64,000 nucleotides of DNA, taken from assembly GCF_030272615.1 (NCBI RefSeq), contig NC_081414.1, positions 339,680,502-339,744,501 on the forward strand, given 5' to 3'. Below, one piece after another: positions 56,561 through 64,000 of this stretch. The DNA comes from Cryptomeria japonica (lineage: Eukaryota > Streptophyta > Pinopsida > Cupressales > Cupressaceae). The notes under the pieces were generated by a model. The model saw only the letters and a program-made list of their open reading frames with translations, was not told where the DNA came from and ran no database searches. Numbering within the stretch: the stretch's first letter is position 1; every line of letters starts with the position of its first letter. The translations under genes and the position numbers were made by a program.

Positions 56561-56992
56561 TGTTGGCATTGACAAAACCAGTTAATCCACAGAACCAGTA
56601 TATTTGTTGAGATTTTTCATTGATGTCTAATATGTATTGATGGAGTGGTGTATCTTAGTAGAAAAGTTGATGACTTGTAAACAACACAGAAGCAACATAA
56701 GAGACAAGTGATCAAGGTTCAATCAACTCAAAGGAAGATAGACTAAACAAACTAGTCTATCACTCAAGAAGATTGATGCTAAGGTTAGATCTTCAGGTTG
56801 GTCATTATGATGATAATGAAGTCACCAAAGGTGACTTAGGCAAGAAGGCTTGAGTTTGTATGCAAACTGAAACCTCATTGGAAAATAGGAGAAGAGACTT
56901 GATAGAAGCATTATAAACCGACATCAAAGGATGAACTGGCAATGAAGAGGGCAGTGGTATACCGATAGACCGGTGAAGCAGAAGGAAGATAT
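56561..56992 (+). repeat. First part of the 3' LTR of element A
   Basis: 432 bases from TGTTGGCATTGACAAAACC to the J insertion. The rest would lie beyond the window. It does not overlap the 246-base remnant of the 5' LTR, so the two cannot be compared. Confidence 0.65.
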
Positions 56993-58526
56993 TGATAGTT
57001 CTAATACTTAATATAAGTATAGATCCAATAGCCAACAAGATGAGAGGGGGGGGGGTGAATCATATAAACTTAATCTTCCATGAAAACATCAAATTCAACC
57101 TCGGTAACATATACTTTAGTAATATAATCAAAACTGCTAAACATCCAAACTCAAAAGCATATAAACATCATAAACCTCATAACACCATATTTAACATGGA
57201 AACCCAAATAGGGAAAAACCACTATGGGATTTCAGACCCACTAAGAAATATACTCTTCTAGAGTATGCTCGATTAAAAGAAAATCCTGTTAAAGATTACA
57301 AACACATTGCTAGATGTGACCTGATTAAGCGATTTCCCTCAGATATGTTAGGATCTTCACCTTGTTAGAAGTGACCTTGTTAAAGGATTTCAAACACTCA
57401 ATCAGAATGTCACCTTGCTAGAGGGTTTTACAAATAAGACTGTTAAGTCCACTCGGTTAAGAGATTTTCTGTCACTTTCACAAAATAACAGTAATAAAAA
57501 TCTATCTACAACTTCACATCTAAAATGCTAAAGTAGATTCTTATTTACTCAATACAATCTAGACATAGAACTAATCTTGTCCATCTGCTAGGCTTCTATA
57601 CTCTATTATTCAAATAGGTCTTCAAGCTTCTGTGCTCAGTAATCACTATATAGCATCCCTGTGCATACACTTGCTCACATGCATTGTTTATCAATAGTTC
57701 CCTATTTATAAACAATTAGCTAACCACTTAATCTCCTTGATCACATTTCCCATGATCAATCATAGCCATCAGATCTTCATGCTTGACCAGGTTCAATGCA
57801 TATTTCGATCTAAAAAATGTTTTACCTCACCTTGGAACTTGCATATATTTCTTGGAACTTGTGCTAGGGTATTGCAGTTCAATCTGAACTGTAGATCTAC
57901 CTGTCAATCTTCCATTGCCATAGATTCTTAAAAAAATTTATTTATGGCATACCAATCATTTAATCAGTTCCAGCTCATCAGCTTCCTTCATTAAATAATG
58001 CATGTAAACATTTAATGCATTCTGTTACAGCTCGGTTACAACTCAGTAAATACTAAACTTCACTCGGTAGACATTCCGCCTTTATTAACTGATAGCGATA
58101 ACCTTAGGGTTTACCGACTAGGTTCCTTAGGGTTTACCAACTAGGTTCTTTGCTTGGTAACATAGTATAGTATTAACCTTACAATTTACAACATATGTAT
58201 GATGTCAAAACAATCTAAACATCATGATCTCATCATTGTCTGACTTGGTAATAGTTGCCCATTGAATACCTTATTCATCCTCTTATTCATCATAATCTTT
58301 CTGTCTTTTACCGACATCTTTATACTCTTCAAATCATACTTCTCAAGATATGGCAACATCATACTAAATTAGAAAATCAATTTCTTGACATCAATGACAT
58401 AATAATAATATTAAGATAGTAAACATCCTTAATCAGTTATATCCATTATCATCAACAACCTTCTCAATATCCTTATTGAAATGCCAACAATCTCCCATTG
58501 TCTGTTATAATGCTAAATTGCCAACA
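56993..58526 (-). repeat. 3' LTR of Copia element J
   Basis: Minus strand: TGTTGGCAATTTAGC (58526) to TTAGAACTATCA (56993). An alternative start at 58489 exists, because GGGAGATTGTTGGCA occurs twice 37 bases apart. Near the end it has a 10-base G run on the plus strand (57047-57056), the C-run module of the family. Confidence 0.82.
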
Positions 58527-58958
58527 ATCTCCCCCTTTGGCATTGATGGAAAAACCAATTGATTTGACCTTAAAAGATTTGGATTGCTGTGATTCTAAAA
58601 TGCTGAAATGCTCTCTTGCTATCATCAAACTTCTCCCCCATACATTAGACTTCTCTTTTTTTTCAGTCTTCTTTCCAATCTTTAGTCTTCTCCCCTTTCT
58701 CAGTTTTCTCCCCCTTTGACAACAATGCCAAAAAGTAAAGAACTAAAATAGAATTTCTTCCTATATGAAGTGAATTCCTGCTGTAATGTGTTAATTCAGT
58801 CTTAGTCAGAGTATTTTGTCTTCAATTCTTGTTCCCTGTATGGTATCCTGTATTGTTTCCTGCACACCTTTAGAAAACCTCCTAAAGTGTGTAAATCAAC
58901 ATAACCTCCTAAAAGATATTCGATAGAGTCATCGGATTGATGCTTTCACCGAACTCAG
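58527..58958 (-). other. 3' noncoding region of J with two polypurine tracts
   Basis: Minus strand AAAGGGGGAGA at 58538-58528 touching the LTR and again at 58717-58707, in the same CATTG.TGTCAAAGGGG context as the other elements. Confidence 0.78.
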
Positions 58959-59735
58959 TCAGTGAGTAGAAGATAGGGGTAGGACCCCTAACTTACTTCT
59001 GAGATATTCAAAAGTGTCCCTTGGTAGTGGTTTGGTGAAGATATTTTCTATTTGTTCCTTTGTGCTAACATACTCCAACACCACTTTCTTCTCTTGAGCT
59101 TCTTCTCTAAGATAATGATATTTGATAGAGATGTGCTTTGTCTTAGAGTGCATAACAGGATTTTTCAAAATGTTAATGGCACTAGTATTATCACAGAATA
59201 TAGTTACTGGCTTGGTAACCTTCTCATTTATACCTTCCAATAGTTGTTTGATCCATGCTATGTTAGTCCAATTCAATGTTGCAGCAACATATTCAGCTTT
59301 TGCTGTTGACTGCGAAACACATCCTTGTTTCTTGCTAAGCCAACTCACTAGTCTTTCTCCTGAAAAGAAAGTTCCTCCACTTGTGCTTTTTCTATCATCA
59401 ATGTTGCCTACCCAATCAGCATCAGTATAAACTTTTAAATCAAAATCATTTCCTTTTTGATATACTAAGCCATAATCTTTAGTGCCTTTCAAGAATCTAA
59501 AAATTCTTTTGATTATTGTCATGTGTGTTTCCTTAGGATCTGCAGAGAATCTTGCAACTATACCTACTACATGTGCTATGTCTGGTCTATTGTGAACAAC
59601 ATATTGTAGCTTTCCAATCATGGATCGGTAAAGTGTCTCATCAACAGATGCAGATTCATCATTCTTTGATAATTTATAGTTGGTAGTCATAGGAGTACTT
59701 ACTGGTTTTGAATCCTCCATTCCAAATTTCTTCAA
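58959..59735 (-). pseudogene. RNase H of Copia element J, intact over 258 codons
   Basis: Longest undamaged Copia domain in the window. KKFGMEDSKPVSTPM, YVVHNRPDIAHVVGIVARF, YTDADWVGNIDDRKSTSG (Asp), CVSQSTAKAEYVAATLNW (Glu), TIFCDNTSAINILKN (Asp), HSKTKHISIKYHYLREE and EYVSTKEQIENIFTKPLP. The last catalytic Asp of the ADIFTK motif is Asn (ENIFTK). Ends LGVLPLSSTH. Upstream stops (IFIT*SN*IKEIL) separate it from RT. Confidence 0.88.
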
Positions 59736-60510
59736 GATTTCCTTTATCTAATTGGATTAAGTAATGAAAATCTCATTTTTCATTTGCAGTATCTGTAAAC
59801 CTATAAAATACTTTATCTCACCGATAAATGACATCTCAAATTCTTTTCTCATTTCATTTCCAAAGTTCTTACATAGAGAGTCATTTCCACAAAATATAAT
59901 ATCATCAACAAATATGCCTGAGATTAATATTCCATTTTCATCATTCTTCATGTACATATTGTTGTTCTCACTTGTCCTTATAAAACCAATCTTAATCAAA
60001 TAAGAGTGCAATCTTTCATACCATGCTCTAGGTGCTTGTTTCAAACCATATAAATCTTTGTTCAATTTACATACCTGATCTTTATTCTTGTCTTCAACAA
60101 ATCCTTCAGGTTGTTCAATAAAAACTTCTAATATTCCATTCAGAAATGCAGATTCGACATCCATTTGATATACCTTGAAGTTTTTGAAAGCAACATATGC
60201 CAACAATTTTCTTACTCCTTCAAGTCTAGCAACAAGTGCAAAAGTTTCACCATAATCAATTCCTTCTTCTTGAGCATAACCTTTGCAAACTAGTCTTGCT
60301 TTGTTTCGAATGACCTCTCCTTTTTCATTTAGCTTGTTTCTGAAAATCCACTTTGTACCAATTACATTTTTGTCCTTCAGTCTTGGGATTAGTGTCCATA
60401 TGTCATTCTTCTTGATTTGATCAATCTCTTATGTCATAGCATTTATCCAATCTTCACTCTTAAATGCCTCTTTCACTATTCTTGGTTAAAATTCAGATAT
60501 CAGACATGTG
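59736..60510 (-). pseudogene. Reverse transcriptase of Copia element J
   Basis: Element sense: IVKEAFKSEDWINAMT, stop, [74 protein letters not shown] (one residue shorter than EEEVY in relatives), [16 protein letters not shown] and the catalytic [14 protein letters not shown]. Open over the last 149 codons. Confidence 0.88.
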
Positions 60511-61649
60511 TTCTGTCTCAGTTTGTTCCTTGTCATCACTAGATCATCCTTATCTCCTATAATTTGACTTGGTGCATGATGTCTTCTGACATACTTGGCT
60601 AATACAGATTTGGCAGGCTTTGTATGATCTTCTTCATCACTCGATAATTGGATATTCTCTTCATTTTCTTCATTAGTCTTCTCGGTAGGACTTGTTGGTT
60701 GAACATAGACAAATTCATCCTAATCTTTTGGTTCTTTGGAATTTCCTTCATCATTTCTTTCTGCAAATTCATCAATTTTCACATTTGCACTTTCTACTAT
60801 TTTGTTAGATGATTTGATCAGACATTTAAATGCTTTGCTTCTAGAAGAATAACCTAGAAATGTTCCTTCTTCACTCTTCTAATTAAACTTGCCATTTCTA
60901 TCATCTTTGTGAGCATAGCACCTACTTCCAAAGATTTTAAAATAACTTGCATTAGGTTTCTTATCATACTAGATTTCATATGGTGTCTTCAAAGTACATT
61001 TCTTCAATTGTGCTCGGTTCAGGGTGTAAACTATTGTGCTTATTGCTTCTCTCCAAAATGTTTGTGGCACTTTCTTTTCAATCATCAGTGTTCAAGCACA
61101 ATCCACAATAGATCCATTTCTTCTCTCAGCTATTCCATTCTGTTTTGGAGTTCTCGGTGTAGAGACTTGTCTTTTAATACCATGATCATTACAGAATAAG
61201 TTGAATTCATCAGATGTGAACTCTCCTCCTCTATCTGATCTAAGACATTTCAGTTGTCTTCCTGTTTCATTTTCAACTCTTGCCTTGTACCATTTAAACA
61301 TTTGAAAAGCTTCTAATTTATCTTTTAAAAACATTACCGACATCATCCTTGAATATTCATCCACAAATAATATGAAATATTTATCACCATAATAACTTTG
61401 ACCTTTTTGAGGACCAAAAAGATTAATGTGCACAAGATCTAAAATTCCCTTAGAAGTGTAAGACTTACTTGTAAAGCTTGATCTTGTCATCTTACCCATC
61501 TGGCATCCTCGGCACATAACATTCTCAGGTTTTTCAAGACCCGGTAGACCTCTTACTTGGTGCTTCTTGCTTATTTTGATCAAATTATCAAAATTTACAT
61601 GACAAAACCTTTTATGCCATAACCAGGTATCATCTATCTTTGCATACAA
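60511..61649 (-). pseudogene. Integrase of Copia element J
   Basis: From 61649: HKRFCHVNFDNLIKISKK with CRGCQMGKM (HHCC zinc), ILDLVHINLFGPQKGQ (first Asp position of HTDLCGP changed to Asn), VDEYSRMMSVMFLKD, LRSDRGGEFTSDEFN (second Asp), TPKQNGIAERRNGSIVD (Glu). Stop at 61092, then the C-terminal part FGSRCYAHKDDRNGKFN and FLGYSSRSKAFKC and an acidic linker, with several stops. Confidence 0.85.
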
Positions 61650-62110
61650 ACACTTGTTCTGAGTTGAGTCAAGGTGAAATGTGTTACCTTTTGTTTGTGT
61701 CCCGGTAGTAGCTAACTTTCCATTCTTTTCATGAACTTTGACAACTCCTTTCTGAAATTCTATTCGGTAACCTGTATTGTTTAGCTATTCTAGACTCAAC
61801 AAATTGTATTTCAAACCTTCAACCCAATAAACATCATTGCATCTTGCATTGTCAAGAAGTGTTATAGATCCTTTACCTTTCACCGAACATGGTGCATCAT
61901 TACCAAATCTTACATAGCCTCCATCATAATCTTCTAACATAACGAGCTTGTGTTTATCACCTATCATATGATGTGAGCATCCACTATCTATGATCCAAAA
62001 TTCATTAGTATTTATGTGAGATATTAGGGCTTTTTCTTCATACTTTTCTTCATCTAATCCATCTTTGATAGCCACATAAACTACATCCTTTATATCAATT
62101 TCATCTGATT
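61650..62110 (-). pseudogene. Aspartic protease of Copia element J
   Basis: FWIIDSGCSHHMIGDKHK with DSG intact near 61985, then VRFGNDAPCSVKGKGSITL and VYWVEGLKYNLLSLE; a stop (61785) replaces the codon before LNNTGY. Confidence 0.85.
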
Positions 62111-63137
62111 TATCATTGTTGGATTCCTCATCAGCTATTAAGCATGTCTTTCTATCTCTTCTTCTAAAATCTCGGTGTCCTTTGTAATGATTGTCTTTCT
62201 ATCTGTCATCTCGGTAATCTCTCTTTTTAGTAGAATCTTTGTCAGAATAGTTAGAAGCTATGTGTCCTATTTTATCACAATTGAAACATTTCAAAGGTAG
62301 TTTTCCTTTATACTTACCTTTGCCTCTCGGTAACCTTCTAGCTAATAGTGCTTCAAACTCTTCTTGCTTTTTGATTTCCTCATACAGTTTGTGTACTTCT
62401 TCCATGTTCTTACGAAATCTTTCACTTACTCCACTGCGATCTCCTTCAGTGTACTTCTACTTTCTTTCATTGAAATCATTAGATTCATCAAGATGAAAAG
62501 AACTAAATGCAGATTCAACTTTATTTACCAAAGATCCACTATTATCAAAGTTACTTAACTCAAATGCATGTAGCTTACCAATAGTAGCATCTAAAGAAAC
62601 TAGCATATTAGGTACAAACCTCAATTCATTGATTGTAGAGACTCAGATTGCATAAGCTGGTAAAAGGGTTCTTAACAACTTACTTGTTATATCCTTTTCT
62701 TCAATAGTTCCACCTGCTCCTTTGATTTGATTGACAATCTCCTTTAGTCTTGTACTGCACTAAGTTATGCTCTCACCTTCACTCATCCTCATGGATTCAA
62801 GTTGTCCTCTTAGAATATCTACTTTTTCTCTTTGAACATGTTCATCTCCTCCATACACAGATATGAACTTATCCCACATTGCCTTTGCATCATTGTAGCC
62901 TTCTAGGTCATTAAACTCTAAGTCGGTCAATGCAGATGTTATTTCAATCATTACTTGGATATGTTCTTGCTTTGCCTTTATCTCTTCCATTATCAATGGA
63001 TAGGTGCTCGGTGTAACAAAATCGTTCTCCAGATAGTATACAACATATTCTCCAGCTCCTAATAGATGCAGCTTCATCCTTCTCTGCCATGTAGAGAAAC
63101 TTGACTTGTTCAGCTTCGGTGCATCCCTCTTATACAT
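62111..63137 (-). pseudogene. gag of Copia element J
   Basis: Start MYKRDAPKLNKSSFSTW at 63137, 51 bases from the primer site. Core AMWDKFISVYGGDEHVQRE, RGQLESMRMSEGESIT, then a stop that is Gln in relatives (62760), GGTIEEKDITSKLLRTLLP, further stops, and zinc knuckle CFNCDKIGHIASNY, whose last Cys is Tyr. Almost one continuous frame. Confidence 0.88.
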
Positions 63138-63187
63138 CTTTGGATCTTTAACTCAAGTGCCTTTAAACTTTTCTTCTAGAGTCCAAA

Positions 63188-63201
63188 GCTCTGATACCAA
63201 T
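63188..63201 (-). other. Primer binding site of element J
   Basis: Minus strand ATTGGTATCAGAGC, directly after the LTR end. Confidence 0.85.
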
Positions 63202-64000
63202 TGATAATTCTAATACTTAATAAAAGTACAGATCCAATAGCCAACAAGATGAGAGGGGGGGGGGTGAATCTTACAAACTTAATCTTCCATGAAAACATCA
63301 GATTCAACCTTGGTAACATATACTTTAGTAATATAACCAAAACTGCTAAACATGCAAACTCAAAAGCATATAAACATCATAAACCTCATAACACCAAATT
63401 TAACATGGAAACCCAACTATGGAAAAACCACTGTGGGATTTTGGACCCACTAAGAAATATACTCTTCTAGAGTATGTTCAGTTAAAAGCAAATCCTGTTA
63501 AAGATTACAAACACATTACTAGATGTGACCCGGTTAAGGGATTTCCCTCAGATCTGTTAGGATCTTCACCTTGCTAGAAGTGACCTTGTTAAAGGATTTC
63601 AAACACTCAATCAGAATGTCACCTTGCTAGAGGGTTTTACAAATAAGACTGTTAAGTCTACTTGGTTAAGAGATTTTCTGTCACTTTCACAAAATAACAG
63701 TAATAAAAATCTATCTGCAACTTCACATCTAAAATGCTAAAGTAGATTCTTATTTGCTCAATACAATCTAGACATAGAACTAATCTTGTCCATCTACTGG
63801 GCTTCTATACTCTATTATTCAAATAGGTCTTCAAGCTTTTGTGCTCGGTAATCACTATGTAGCATCCTTGTGCATACACTTGCCCGCATGCATTGTTTAT
63901 CAACAGTTCCCTATTTATAAACAATTAGCTAACTGCTTAATCTCCTTGATCACATTTCCCTTGATCAATCATAGCCATCAGATCTTCATGCTTGACTAGG
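63202..64000 (-). repeat. 5' LTR of Copia element J, incomplete at the window edge
   Basis: The last 799 bases of the LTR in element sense, ending TTAGAATTATCA at 63202. Collinear with 56993-57790. Confidence 0.88.

Larger units (their letters stand above)
2924..56992 (+). mobile_element. Element A: Ty1/Copia retrotransposon split by a 49-kb nested insertion
   Basis: The parts are 2924-6896 (end of the 5' LTR, primer site, gag, protease, integrase, RT and most of RNase H) and 55783-56992 (rest of RNase H, polypurine tracts and start of the 3' LTR). They are joined by protein continuity: the left part stops after the RNase H residues GNIDD and the right part resumes RKSSSGGAFFLGD, a contiguous Copia RNase H block. 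Flanking pentamers ATAAA and AGAAA are the probable target duplication of the intruder B, with one mismatch. Both LTRs of A are themselves interrupted, by Z on the left and J on the right. All coding parts are broken. Confidence 0.8.
56993..64000 (-). mobile_element. Element J: Ty1/Copia retrotransposon, minus strand, cut by the window edge
   Basis: 3' LTR 58526-56993, interior 63201-58527, 5' LTR from 63202 beyond the window. LTRs differ at about 8 of the first 150 bases. All Copia domains are present with long open stretches; many in-frame stops but few frameshifts, so it is among the better-preserved Copia copies here. The left target duplication should be GATAT (56988-56992); the other copy is outside. 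Confidence 0.88.

Noticed and set aside
57047-57056. Run of ten G, with matching C-runs elsewhere, as a possible G-quadruplex site
   Set aside because: A single run, part of the common LTR C-run module; no set of four runs nearby.

Overview
The window is plant nuclear DNA made almost entirely of nested, decayed LTR retrotransposons. I found no host gene, no tRNA or rRNA gene, no CRISPR array and no bacterial-type operon. The evidence for a plant is the mix of element types: Ty1/Copia elements primed at an initiator-Met-type site (TGGTATCAGAGC), Tat-like Ty3/Gypsy pol domains, and LTRs ending in TG...CA with 5-bp target duplications. The many old, mutated copies and missing genes suggest a large genome such as a conifer's; that last step is inference.

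Layout, outermost first. Z (1-2923) is the 3' end of a Copia element carrying an extra coiled-coil ORF; it appears to sit inside the 5' LTR of A. A (2924-6896 and 55783-56992) is a Copia element cut in two inside its RNase H codons. B (6897-55782), another Copia element, makes that cut. B is itself interrupted three times: by C (9264-24960, target duplication GTTAC), by E with an inverted second LTR (25626-31459), and by F (32947-53292, minus strand, duplication TCTTC). C is interrupted by D of its own family (11761-19625, duplication CCTTT). F is interrupted by Copia element G (37969-45874, duplication TAATT), and G by a solo LTR, H (42719-43980, duplication ATGTG). J (56993 to beyond 64000, minus strand) is a Copia element inserted in the 3' LTR of A.

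C and D are non-autonomous: gag plus a protease-like domain in one long frame, without reverse transcriptase, RNase H or integrase, so they must have been mobilised in trans. F is a Tat-like Gypsy element with gag, protease, a second (archaeal-type-like) RNase H, reverse transcriptase, Gypsy RNase H and integrase. The Copia elements follow the usual gag-protease-integrase-RT-RNase H order and all carry stops or frameshifts, so no autonomous element looks functional.

By eye, the first 100-170 bases of paired LTRs differ by about 3% (D), 4% (C), 5% (J), 9-10% (F, G) and more than 10% (B), which agrees with the nesting order. The points most worth a second look are the self-nested gag-only family C/D with shared in-frame TGA codons and leader repeats, the position of the extra RNase H in F, the array of covarying hairpins in the F LTR, and the inverted LTR of E. 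Letters Z and A-J are labels local to this annotation.
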